Of a stretch of DNA of 64,000 nt, positions 10,647-23,900 are shown piece by piece. The stretch is from Membranipora membranacea. Its lineage: Eukaryota > Bryozoa > Gymnolaemata > Cheilostomatida > Membraniporidae. Made by a program: the position numbers and the translations under genes. The notes under the pieces were generated by a model, which was not told the DNA's origin, ran no database searches, and was given only the letters and a program-made list of their open reading frames with translations. Where the stretch lies: assembly GCA_914767715.1 (NCBI GenBank), contig OU612075.1, forward strand, positions 3,226,001 to 3,290,000, in the 5' to 3' direction. Positions within the stretch are counted from its first letter, which is position 1. Every line of letters begins with the position of its first letter.

Positions 10647-11536
10647 GTGGCTGGCTAAGGCAGTGGAACTTCAAGTTTTTGCTGATACAAACGATATGAG
10701 AGGATTCTATCAGAGTATGAGGGCTGTCTGGGGGCCCACGTATCAGTCACCCGGACCAGTTACTAGCATGCAACCAGACAACGCTGCTCACAGAAAAGCA
10801 AGATCTTCTCAATAGATGGACAGAGCATTTCAGCAAGCTGCTAAATGAGGCTCCAGTAAAAACCTGAGACAAGCCCCTGTTCAAAACTGGATGGATAGAT
10901 GCCCGGAAATTGATGAGATCTCAAAGGCTATTGACATGGTTAGTGATGGTAAATCACCTGGTTCCGACGGGATTCATCCTGAAGTAATCAAGAGGGGAGG
11001 TCCAAAACTGCTATGTGCTCTTTGGGAGATCATTAAAGAAGCCTGGAACACAGCTACAGTTCCTCAAGATTGGAAGGATGCCCAACTTGTCACCATCTTT
11101 AAGAAGGGTGACCGACGACTATGCGGTAACTACAGAGGGATCTCTCTTCTATCCATTACTGGAAAGGTTTTCGCAAGGGTCCTACTCAACCGACTCTCGT
11201 CGTATGCTGAAGGCTTCTTACCCGAGGCACAGTGCGGGTTCCGGAGTGGAAGAGGTACGGCAGACATGATCTTCTCCTTGAAGCAACTCCAGGAGAAAAG
11301 CATTGAACAAAATATGCCATTGTACATGATCTTCGTCGATTTTACTAAAGCGTTTGACACCGTTGACCGGACTACTCTGTGGAAGATGCTCCTGAAGCTG
11401 GGATTTCCAGATCACTTTACTAATCTTATCAGCGCTTTACATACCGGCATGAAAGCCTCGGTTAAACGGAAGGGTGAGCTGTCAAGTCAATTTCAAGTAA
11501 ACAACGGCGTCAAACAAGGATGTGTACTGGCTCCCA
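10647..11536 (+). pseudogene. Non-LTR retrotransposon, reverse transcriptase half (truncated)
   Basis: This continues the element broken at 5680. The linker reads LAKAVELQ and GFYQSMRAV, then a frameshift near 10768 (the neighbouring frame gives LLNRWTEHFSKLL) and a stop. The main RT frame runs 10891-11536: SPGSDGIHPE, WKDAQLVTIFKKG, NYRGISLLS, CGFRSGRGT, FVDFTKAFDTVDR and NGVKQGCVLAPT. It ends there, before the catalytic (F/Y)xDD, exactly where block A begins. The 3' end was therefore lost in the rearrangement that placed block A, or block A replaced it. Confidence 0.9.
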
Positions 11537-11589
11537 CTCCCTCAATTGGCTTTTGAAAACATAGAAAGAAAGAAAGGCTCTTATTCTCT

Positions 11590-11784
11590 ATGATATATAA
11601 TATGATTGGCAACTCTCCAATTTTGGGAGCCAATGAAAACAGTGCACTTCAGATGCATGCCTCTCATTTTGCAAGTGTGGAATATTGTGTGAGCACGGAA
11701 ATGAAGGAAGAAGTGGAGAGGGCATCGGAGAATAACAGTCCAAATCAGGAAAGGAAACATTCCATCACCATTTCACCTATGTAA
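11590..11784 (+). other. 64-codon upstream frame shared with block B
   Basis: A 64-codon frame 130 bases upstream of the TNF start recurs at 30927-31121 with one residue changed. The surrounding DNA is equally similar, so conservation gives no evidence of coding. It is most likely promoter or 5' untranslated sequence with an upstream frame. Confidence 0.3.
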
Positions 11785-11913
11785 AAGAAATCGAAGGAAC
11801 TCTCAGTAAAGTTGAAACGCCCTCCTAAAACAAGAGGATCGTGCCATTCAGTCAAAAGGTAGCCATTTATTCACAGTAGTAGGACAACTGTAATAAGTAG
11901 TCAATGCTTCATA

Positions 11914-14900
11914 ATGGATTGCCAACAGTTTGGTTCACAAGTCACCTTGATCAGCCAACCATCAGAACCGTACAAAGTCACTGTGTCAAGCAGGAATGAC
12001 AGTAAGGCTGAAAACTCTGAGAGCAATGGCAGAAAAGATATACGCATCACGCTAAGACTGTGTTATGATACAGTGGTTTCACTTCTGCTGATCTCAATCA
12101 TCACCATTGCAACGATCTATATAAGTCACCTACAAAACCATGTCCAGAGAGTCGACAACAGAGCTGAAGATCTTGCAGCAAGAGTTATAAGCTTGGAGAA
12201 CTTTATCGACAGCCTGGACATCAACAGTATTGTGAGTGTTCTTTAAAACATCTATCAGTTCTACATCGGTTAAGGGAACCCAGGTAATTTGTTAAGGCCT
12301 GCGCCAGCAAGGAAGCTTGTGCAAAACACAACACCGACGTCTCTGATTCTCCATACAACAATTTGCTGTCGACTGTTTCCCCTTTAGTGTATCCCTGCCT
12401 AATGGTCATAACGCACAGCAGTTGCATCCTCAGCGGTTTACACAACGTCACCATTGTTAACATATATGCTTATCAGCAGCCTCAGCTGATCCTCAGAGGT
12501 TTGATCAGCGGTTGCAACCTCAGAGTGCAGAGCGGTTTGCACGACATCACATAACTAACATATAAGCCTCAGCTGATCCTCAGAGGATTGATGTGTATAT
12601 AAATACTCATTGAGGGTCCGCTGAGGTTGCAACCTCTGCCAGTGTGTTTAGTCTATTAAGCGTTTCATACCCAAGAATTGTTGGACAATTCTGTACAATT
12701 CTAGAATTGTTCGAAACTGACCCATATATCATTACCCAACCAGCAACCATTATTGTGTAACTAACCCTGCCTGCTAAATAAATAACATTCATTATTACTA
12801 TTGTATAGTTATAGTATCAGCCTTTACAGTTTTAGTCAATATTATATAATTAGATTGACAATGTATTCAATTAGTTTGTATTTAGATGACCAGGCAAGAT
12901 CTCTTATAATGAATAGATTTTGCTGTGCAAGGTAGCATCAAGTCTATAACGCGGGAGGCACAGGTTTAAATCCCCGCCGGGGCAAATCTTTTCTTTTCGT
13001 CATGATGGAAATCGAAAGCATTCCATTCAAATTGTCCGCTCACAATTTTTGTAAGCACAGAAAACTCTTAGTAATGAGTATGATGACCCGACAAAATACT
13101 TATGTTCAACTCTTCTGTGTTGTACCATACCCTAAGTTATATTTTGTGCAATATGTTAATATTGGCAGCAACTGCATAAATAGAATACATCCGCTAAACT
13201 ATGCTAGCAGAATTATCAGAAGAATTTGCTACTTATAAAAATGTACAACATCGCTCACCAGTTGAGCGAGGAATTACTTTGTATCAATTGTCCTACATGC
13301 CTAAGTGGAGAGAAGTGATATGTGAATGAGGCCATATTTTCCACAGAACCACTGACTACTGAAAATATGCTGACTGATGCTAAAAAAACTCAAACTTGGT
13401 GTCACAGCAAGAAGTATGAGTACTGATTATTGGCATAGTCTCAACTACGCTCCTTGTGATTATTGAGAGTGAATGGCTCTCAGCTATTTCTATTTGTTAG
13501 CCAAAGATGCTCTGAGCATGGAGTTGGCTCTGAATGTTATGGTATGTGGGCTGAGGGAGACAAAGGTAAATCAACTATTGTAAGCCTGGTATATATTCAT
13601 TACCTGTCTACAAAGGAGCTCTTGATGTTATACTATATCACCCTCAACCATCTCAGTTATATGGTGTACAGGAAGCAATTTTGGCATTTTTCTCTCTCAC
13701 TCTTGAATGGTAGTTCCCTAGTATGTGTTGGCACTAGTACAGATAGTATTAAAATGTTAGACTAAGACTAGTGGCAACACCGGTTAAAGTAATAAACCTT
13801 TCAATCTAATGTAGAGTGTTGAGTTTGATAGACATAATACAGCCCAGCCGGCAAGGTTTAGCTCTATAGAGGTTGCCAATGGGCAGCTTTATTGTTGGCC
13901 AATATCCTCTGACATCACCTGTCTTTGATGGGTAAGCCAGAGGGAGCCAGATATCCCCATTTCCCAGCAACAGATATAATTGGTTGTAGATGCTCTACTT
14001 TTATACTCTATTTTCTTGCCATCGGCGGTTGCAGAAATAACTTTTCTGGACTGACAACACATATCCAACACTCAAATATTAATGTATTTACCATCTATTA
14101 GTATGGCTCCAGGATGAGAACAGTTTACTCCCCATTGTTTTCGACAGGGCTCTCAACCACTCAGGTTTAGCCCGAGTTACTCAGATTTTTGGGTTCAACT
14201 CAGGCTTCTCAGGGGATTTTAGAATGTAGGCTAAAAACTCAGATTTTGCTCGTTGGCAGAGATGAATAATATATAAACAATGTTAAATGTTGCCTTACAA
14301 TAATTTATGCCATATTATTAATGAATGATCAGGTATTAGATTCTAGTTGTGATAAGCTATGTAAATAATACTGCACTGCCTAAACTAATAATACCAAAGA
14401 TTATAAATACTCTCACTGCACTGCCTATTCAAGTCATTTATGTGAAATTGATATGTCTAAATTCCAATTTGCATTTGAGAATGCTTTTGAAATTTACTTG
14501 TAACGAACTTGACATGATTGAATGAATCTAGTCTCTAATTTGAATACACTAATAATAATAAATTTTATTTATGAAACGCTTAATACAATTGTTTAAAAAC
14601 AATGATTTCTAAGCGTTATAGAATATCGACACATTACACCCGCACCCCAACTGAGATGAATAATAAAGATAATATCAAACTTTTGCATCAGAATAATGTG
14701 TGGTATTTGCTGTGGGTATTTTATTTCATTTGTGATAAGCTATGCTCTTATTGAACTGCCAATCCCAGTGATTTGCGATAGATTATTATGTCTAAATAGA
14801 AGTTGGAATTTTAGATATGTTAAAAAAGTGATTTTGCAGGTGAACCGGATAAATCCAGGCAATGATTTTCATAGCATCACATTACATTAATTATGCCTTT

Positions 14901-17900
14901 CTACCCTGGCGCCTCGATTCGTCCGCCTTTAAATCAATATTTCTACAAACATCAATTTTTAACATCATGGGGATACATTTTCGCCTGTGGCGACGGCCTT
15001 GGTTAGTCCATATGAATTGGTTCAGCTGGATCAAATCTAAAATTGTTTACGATTTTATGTTTACAAGAAATGCTCTAGGTTTTTATTGATTTGATCGATA
15101 TTAAGATTATATGGTTGATTTATTTGTTATATTTATTTATTTTCTAAAATAACCCAGAAGGCCTGTGGGAGAGGGAGTAAGCGGTACTGGCTGAGTGGGG
15201 TCTGTAGAGTGCTTCTGCCTTGCTAAGAGCATTTAGCATTTGGTATTTAGATACCTAGCAAGAATCTGTAACTTTGAAACTGAAATTTAATAAAAGAATT
15301 TGATCAAATTTATCAATTGCGGGAATATGTCACTTTATGGTGTGATAATAGACCAGTAAATTAAAAAAGCTGTTAAGAACAGTTGGGATCAGGGCAGGAT
15401 ATTTATCTCAACTGGCTTCAACTATTGGGTGTAATTTGATGCCTGTCAGTAGAATTTTGAATCAAAAGTATTTGCTTTCTTGTACAATATAGTGAAGTGG
15501 GAGAAAAGTGCTGCTACTATTGCAACGTTCTATCATACAACATTGAAAACTGAAATCTGAGGGCTGGCAGGGGTAGGGTGGTGTAGCTAATAAGCACACA
15601 ACTGTCGAAGTTCATGAGGTTTTGTAGGTGATTTTGGGTGATAAAGAATGGTGTTTGAAAAGCTGCACTACTCTTGAATTGGTACAAGGCCCAGAAATGC
15701 ATAAAGCCCTAGCATTATAATCTTATGCACCCTTTGTTGTCCGTGACCAGCTGCTGTCGCTTCATTCACATCGCATATTGTGTCGCTATTCCCTGCTATT
15801 GAGGTGACACAGATGCCTGTCATATATGTTCGTGATTACATGAAAGCTGTTTTAAAATTACAGAACATCCAAAATATGATGGAAATTTTTATTTGATTGT
15901 GATTCCCTGTTGTAATTTATATTCTTATTCTGTATCAGGAACACCGATATACAGTGCAAATTGCACACATAGCATCCTTTGCATGGATTTGAAAGCAAAT
16001 CTGGCTATGTACTCCCAAATTACTATCTGACAAACAGATTAGTCTAGGATTGCTTTCAGAACAATGTGACTAGCTCATAATCCAAAGACATGAATGATAC
16101 GTTTGATTTTAAACTGGTGCCAACATCACATTCCTATCAACATTATCCCTTATTATATAGGCAATAACATGATGAAATATTTGATTTTATTGTGATTCCC
16201 TGTTGTTATTTATATTCTAATGGTGTTTCTGTATGGGAACACTGATACACAACGCAGAATTCAAACATAACAAACATTGCACGGATTTGTAGGCAAGCCT
16301 AACTAAGTCTTGATCAAAAAAGGATGATTCAAATCATATGTCTTATCACTTGCCACATCCCGAAGCATGGGCGGCGAAATTTTAGTGCCTTATCGGCGAG
16401 GCTCTCTGTTTCCAGGCAGGTCGAAGCACATCTAGGGTCCAACCAATGCACGAAACGCACGGAATGAATTCTATAGCAATTTGGGAATATAACTCTTAAA
16501 AACAAAGCCTTGTTCATCACGAACAAAATCTGTAGTGTTATTAGTAGCAAAGTTTTCTGATAATTCTGCTAGCATAGTTTAGCTGATGTATTCTATTTAT
16601 GCAGTTGCTGCCAATATTAACAGATTGCACAAAATATAACGTAGGGTATGGTACAACACAGAAGAGTTGAACCTAAGTATTTTGTCGGGTCATCATACTC
16701 ATTACTAAGAGTTTTCTGTGCTTACAAAAATTGTGAGCGGATAATTTGAATGGAATGCTTTCGATTTCCATCATGACGAAAAGAAAAGATTTGCCCCGGC
16801 GGGGATTTGAACCTGGGCCTCCCGCGACTTGATGCTACCTTGCACAGCAATACCTATTCATTACAGGAGATCTTGCCTGGTCATCTAAATACAAACTCGT
16901 TGAATACAATGTCAATCTAATTGTATAATATTGACTAGAACTGTAAAGGCTTATACTATAACTACGCAATAGCAATAATGAATGTAATTTATTTAGCAGG
17001 CTGGGTTAGTTACACAATAATGGTTGCTGGTTGGGTAATGATATATGGGTCAGTTTCAAACAATTCTAGAATTGTACAGAATTGTCCAACAATTCTTGGG
17101 TATGAAACGCAGTGCGCCAGCTCATTGAAGTGCATCCATCACTTTGATGCAGTATAGTCTTGGAACTAGTTGACAAAGGTGACCCCAGTGTTCCTTCTAT
17201 GGTATGTGATATCACACCCAGTGGCCAACATACGAAAGGAATCTAAAGGAACTAAGATTGTGTGATGAAATACAAGCTGCAGTGCCAGCCATAAAATTTG
17301 AAGCTTACAGAGGGGAGCGGATTGACAGTTGGCAGATTCAAAATATTCTGGCAATGTTTTACTGTTGTGCAAACTAGATTTGCCAATAGATTGTCATGCG
17401 TTCAACGAATAGATAAGGGAAAATTTGCTCTTGCAAGGACCCTGGATATTATTTATCCGGGCATGGGCGTATATTACCACCCACGACTCACGACAAGTTG
17501 TGGGTTCAATTAGAATTAGAAAAAAATTAATTAAAGTTTTTTTTTTTGAAAAAAATTATTTTTTTTAACTTTTTCTTTTTGGATTTTCAGTTTTAGTTTT
17601 AGTTTTAGTTTTTTATGCTCTTTCCATATAAAACACCCATTTCTGGGTATAAATTGGATTTAATGGGTGAAAAACCATAAAAATGTCAAATATTGCGAAT
17701 AAGTTTGCGAAATTTTCGCGCGCGAGTTGTGTCTGGGGTGAAAAGTGGTGGGTCAGATTTTTCGGAATATTCGCCCATGAATCCGGGAAATCCCCTACAT
17801 TCATAGCCATACGTCACAGCTTTTGACTTGAACGATTATTTATTACCCTTTTCAACTGTCAAGTGTTTTGGCATATATAATAATACACTTTATTTCCTTA

Positions 17901-20900
17901 TGACTGAGTAGGCTTTAATCACAGCCTGTTATGACTGATAGTATGTGTTTACTACAATCTTGCACGCCTGCAACCTCAGACATTCCACTTGTAGGTTTCA
18001 TAGAATCGTATCTATGATTAAGATTAGATATAAAGGTTATCGCATACAGGTAGAGTGTTAGTATGCATAAAGACGTTTACAATTTTAATCTGTCCCAAAG
18101 TTCAGTGTAAGGCAAAAGTTCAAAACACACACACACATCTGAAATTAGTTGAACTTATGTAATATACTATGTTGTTGTTGTCTTTCATTAGCCTTGTTCA
18201 CGTGGCCATGTGTTTTGGTTGTGTTGGTTTCGGTTCCCAAAATCAAAAAAATCAAAACCGTGGCCACATGACAAGGCTAGTCTACCATGCTTTTGGTCAC
18301 ATCCTGGATTTTGGCCCAGGTAGTGATACTGATACTGCTATGGTATTGTAGATAAGCACAGAGAAGGGTGATAAGGAGAATGAACAGTACCGAAGGAAAA
18401 GAGAGGTGTCTCATGAAAACAACATCCTAGATAGGACCAGGGAACACAGTGGAGAAGTGGTGAAACGATCTATATATACATATCGAGATATAGACCCAAA
18501 TGAGTCAGGACACAAACGAGAAGAACACCATGGTAAACAATATGTCAATGTATCAATGCCATTAGTCTTAGCCCCCCCCCCCAAACAGCTTTCGCCCCTG
18601 CCTGACGGCCCCCTGATGCTAAAATGTTAAAGGCCTACACACTACACTAGATTATTTTCATTACACCACGACCATTCCTCCTTTTTTGAAAGTAATGCAA
18701 TATCATTATTGACAATAACGATAAACATTGGTGCTCAAAAGGGATGCATGTGCACGTTATGCTAGGAAATTCAGAAAGTTCTTCTCTTCCTAATATATTT
18801 CTGGCTTGCATTGATGTCTAATCTATCTTAGTCTGAGCCCCCCAGAATTTTGCCCCTCGCCCGACAGTCCCCCGGCGAGGGAAAGCCTGAGAACAATGCA
18901 GGATCTTGATGGAGTTCTCTGCTCTTGAGTGTTATAAGTTAATCAAGGGGAGCACTAAAGCTGCAATATCTATTGATTTCTATTCATGCCACCTACTATA
19001 TTGCTCCAGGTATGAGAGTTTTTCAGTCAGACTCTGGGAAAAGTAGCCTCATGTTTGGGCAATACCCATGAGCAGAGATATTCACTGCCAAGTAGTGAAG
19101 AAAATGTCAGCCAGAATTTCTTTCATTTTGAATAAGGGCGGTCATTCACGACATTGACAAAAGGTCATACAATGTGTATTATTGGACCCTAGGCTATATG
19201 AAGTAATATTAATGAAGAAGTAATGAGAGGAAAAATCCAAGCAAATCCTGCAAAGTGCGTAGACTAAATCTATCTAAGAACTTTATGAAACTAACAATTC
19301 AATATGTGTACCTTTTGTAGGTATTGGTGCATCGAATATTGCGTATATATCTGCTGATATCGAGAAAATAAACAGAGAGCTACAACTCTCAAATACAGGT
19401 GAGCTCTATCTATACTATATAAACATAATCCATTCAATGTTTAGATTGTTGAAATATCTCATAGCTCAATGAAAGGTGGGTGGGGTAGCCTGAGCAGGCA
19501 GTGGAGTGGGTGGGGCAGGCTAGGGCGTGGGAAATAGTATGAACGTTCCAAAAATCTATTGGTGTCTTTTTTCTAGAATATTAACCATAACAAACGGATT
19601 GAGGGTCCAGAGAAAGCAAGATATAGTCAAGTTTAGCAATAAATTTTCCAGCAGGACAATCCGTTGCGTTGAGTTTCCCGTGATTGCCCTTACACTACTC
19701 TACTTGTTAGTGTTTCACATTGAATTAAAATGTTGTGTGTTTCCAGGTTTTACCCGACGACATCGCTCGAGGTCAGGGTGTGTGAGGCTGTTTGAGAAGG
19801 ATGACGGGCAGCGCCTCTGTACGGCATCCCCGTCACGACCTTATGACCTTTTTATGACAAGCAGTAAGAATGATATTATAATGTTTACTATTTTGTGTGT
19901 CTAAAAGTAATTCAGGAAGAAAATGTCAGACTGACGGATTTTGATACAGCAGTTGAATTTTAAATCACTGTCATTGAAGTCAATTCGGCAGCTAGATGTG
20001 CTAGTCTATAATGGTATTTGATTGCCAAAATTTGAAAACATATATTCACTTTTTTATGCATACAGTCTCCCATTAGACTTTGTCTAATACATAAGCTGTA
20101 CAAGTTATTTTCTACTTTTGATCGAAACTTCTAGCTCTATTATAATACCAAGTTCATCTTTGATTTACAGTAAAAAATGTTCCTATGATCATCAGAAAAG
20201 TCTTTCGTTTTATGAAGAGTTTTGTGTTGATATAGTTTATTTAGATCCCTTGAGGATCAATTTTGAGAACTGATTGTGTATCTTGACTTACAGAGTCAAC
20301 ATTCTGTCAAAGTTTGGTCCATTTGCCTGCATTCAGAGCTGCTCCCCCTCCCCTGGTTACACCGCTGCGACGTGACCAGTGGAGGGGAGAAATGGAATGC
20401 AGGCAAATGGATCAAACTTGACCTAGTACCACTCTGACATAGTATCACCATCTTCTGTAGTGGCCAATCGCAGATTCCCTTACATGACCAAAGCTCCCTG
20501 GATGAGATCTGATAATAAATTTGAATATCACGAGAATGGAGAGCTGACTGTGAAGGAATCCGGCATATATATTGTACATTCAAATGTGAGTGAGTTACTA
20601 AGTTACTAATCTCAAGAATGGCTCCGCAATAGGTAAGGTCAGGCTTAGATGTAGTCCAAGTGCTCAGATGGCTCCATTGCGAGTTAGTGGTTGATAATGT
20701 AATGCCGCTAACTCGCAATGGGGCCGTTTTAGAACTTAGACTTGCTGAGATGGGATTTCATGCAGAGTTTTTTGGCTATACTGACTCTGGATATGACATA
20801 ACAGACTGATAGTCAGTTGTTAAATAAACCTTGGCCAAGTAGATATCTTTACCTAGAAGGACTCAGGTCCAAATCAGATGCTGTGAAAGAAGAGAGTGAA

Positions 20901-23900
20901 GGATGATGACCTATGCGTTTATTCGGCAGATCCACTTCACGGACAAAAGCGATGAGCCAGACTACGGAGTATATTACAAGCGAAACAAAACTCGTACAGT
21001 CGGAGAGAGTAGAGACAACTCTGAGGGTACAGAGCTTGAGAGGGTGCTCATCAGTATGTGTCGGGTGTCTGCTACAGATAAGGAAGGATCTGGGGTATTC
21101 CCCTGTCCAACATGGCAGGTATGTTATATATGGTGTATTCCCCTGTCCGACATGGCAGGTATGTTATCTGGTTCATTTCCTGCCCAACATGGCAGGTATG
21201 TCATATCTGGTATATTCCCCTGTCCGACATGGCAGGTAAGTCATATCTGGTGTATTCCCCTGTCCAACATGGCAGGTATGTCATATCTGGTATATTCCCC
21301 TGTCCGACATGGCAGGTATGTTATATCTGGTATATTCCCCTGTCCGACATGGCAGGTAAGTCATATCTGGTGTATGCCCCTGTCCAACATGGCAGGTATG
21401 TCATATCTGGTATATTCCCCTGTCCAACATGGCAGGTATGTTATATCTGGTTTATTTCCTGTGAAACATGGCAGGTATGTATATGTTTGTTGTTACCTCA
21501 GGATCCATTAATGCTGTCATAAAAGGGATGCTAATCACTATCCAGCAGATATTATAGTGACATACCAATTTGTGATGTACCTTAATGTTTGATTTAGCCA
21601 AAGATTGAACTTCTCAAGAGGTATTGACATGGTTGGATTGAGTGCTATTATTTTTCCTCTTTTTCCGCTTTAATCCATCAAATTGCACAGTCTTCCCATT
21701 ATGCAATGCTTTGGACTTCCCAGATAAATAAAGTCAAATTTTTTCTCCCTGATACCAAGTACCATGTAATTTTTTAATTTTTATTTTGTTGGGAGTTGTT
21801 TTCTCACAGAGTAAAATAGAATGACTCATAAAATGTTTTCTACATCCCACTTATAAAATAAAAAGGTATGGTAGAAAGTTCATCCATTCTCCCTGGTTGA
21901 ACATTCATGAACCTTGATTACAAACAGAAACAGATGCACAAGAACAACCATCTGAGGGCCCTGAGCGTGTTTATTGAGTTATTGAATCTTAGTTTGATCA
22001 ATGGAAACAAAAACCTGTGCTCCTAGACAATACTGTGTGCCATGAGAATGTTTTGTCTTTTATATAATATATATCTGGCTGACCATGTTAGATTTATTTA
22101 TCAATATGGATAATAAGTAGGCTATGGCTACAGCAGATCTTCTCAGCTCTTTATTATTTTATTCATTGACCCTCCTCTATACCACTGAATAGATAGTATA
22201 GGCAGCCCACTGTATGTATAGGTAGAATAGATAGATACTGCTTAACTTGCTGGCTAGATAGGCAAAAGCAGGTTGAACTTTTAGAGGTAGGATAATAGTA
22301 TTTGGGTACCCAGGCATAGTTGACCTGCAATTTTTTAAAATTGATTTCATTACTAAACAAGCAAATCACGATATCTCAAAAAATTTCATCTGCTGGTCCC
22401 TTACCCTGTCTTGACAAGCTTTGTCGGAGGGGTTCCCCTCTCCTTCCAGCAATGCTTGTCAAGAAAGGCCACTGTTTGCCATGGTCTTGCAGGATGTGGC
22501 ACTTTGAAGACTTCTCTTTCAGAGAGTATACAATAACAAATTCAATAAAAAATTTAAGAGGTTAACGGTTCCCATAATGCATATTTATGGAATTACCAAA
22601 GTATATTGAGGCCAATTATAATTTGACTTGAATTTTTTAGGGAAACCCATTTATAATATAACCATGGCCATTAACAATAAGCCGCTGGGTCACAAAGCAA
22701 TATTAAATTCTGTAAATTTCCAACTGCACTATCACGGGTTCTGGAAAACGCGGAAAGGCGGAAAATCAGTTTCATCGCGGAAAGGCGTTTTCCGCGTTTT
22801 CGAAAATGCGGAAAATCGTTTATCACCTTGAATTTGTTGATGATGTTAAAAAAAACTACTGGAAAGACATTGAGACATCACCACTGTATCATATGAGGGT
22901 TTTTGGTAAAAATCAATTGATAAAAATAATTTTTTTGGAAAATGCGGAAAATATTTTTTTCCTCAAAAATATTGATCTCAATGCATAGAAATTGAACTTT
23001 AACCCATTAAGATATCATCCCCATCTTTTAACGGCCTGAATTTCAGGTTTTTTCATTTTTGGGAAATGCGGAAAATCGTTTTCCGCGTTTTCGAAAATGC
23101 GGAAAATCGTTTTTCACCTAGAATTTCATGATGATGCTAAAAAAAACTACTGGAAAGACATTGAGACATCACCACTGTATCATATGAGTGTTTCTGGTAG
23201 AAATCAATTGAAAAAAATATTTTCTTTGGAAAATGCAGAAAATATTTTTTTCCTCAAAAATTGATCTCAAAGCATAGAAAATGAACTGTAACCCATTAAG
23301 ATATCCTCCCCATCTTTTAGCGGTCTGAATTTCAGGTTTTTTCATTTTTGGAAAATGCGGAAAATCGTTTTCACCTTGAATTTGCTGATGATGCTAAAAA
23401 AAACTACTGGAAAGACATTGAGACACCACCACAGTTAAAGTTCATTTTCTATGCATTGAGATCAATTTTTGAGGAAAAAAATATTTTCCGCATTTCCAAA
23501 AAAATTATTTTTATCAATTGATTTTTACCAAAAACACTCATATGAAACAGTGGTGATGTCTCAATGTCTTTCCAGTAGTTGTTTTTAGCATCATCAACAA
23601 ATTCAAGGTGAAAAACTATTTTCCACGTTTTCTAAAAATGAAAAAACCTGAAATTCAGGCCGTTAAAAGATGGGGATGATATCTTAATGGGTTACAGTTC
23701 ATTTTCTATGCATTGAGATCAATTTTTGAGGAAAAAAATATTTTCCGCATTTCCAAAAAAATTATTTTTATCAATTGATTTTTACCAAAAACACTCATAT
23801 GAAACAGTGGTGATGTCTCAATGTCTTTCCGGTAGTTGTTCTTAGCATCATCAACAAATTCAAGGTGAAAAACGAATTTCCACGTTTTCTAAAAATGAAA

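Noticed and set aside
12915-12990. Candidate tRNA gene
   Set aside because: Only a B-box-like and a few A-box-like bases are present, it is duplicated in both inverted arms of an element, and no cloverleaf closes. Treated as a SINE-like part of the element.
21095-21476. CRISPR-like array
   Set aside because: Adjacent 40-bp units have no unique spacers, and it lies at an exon edge in animal DNA. It is a minisatellite.
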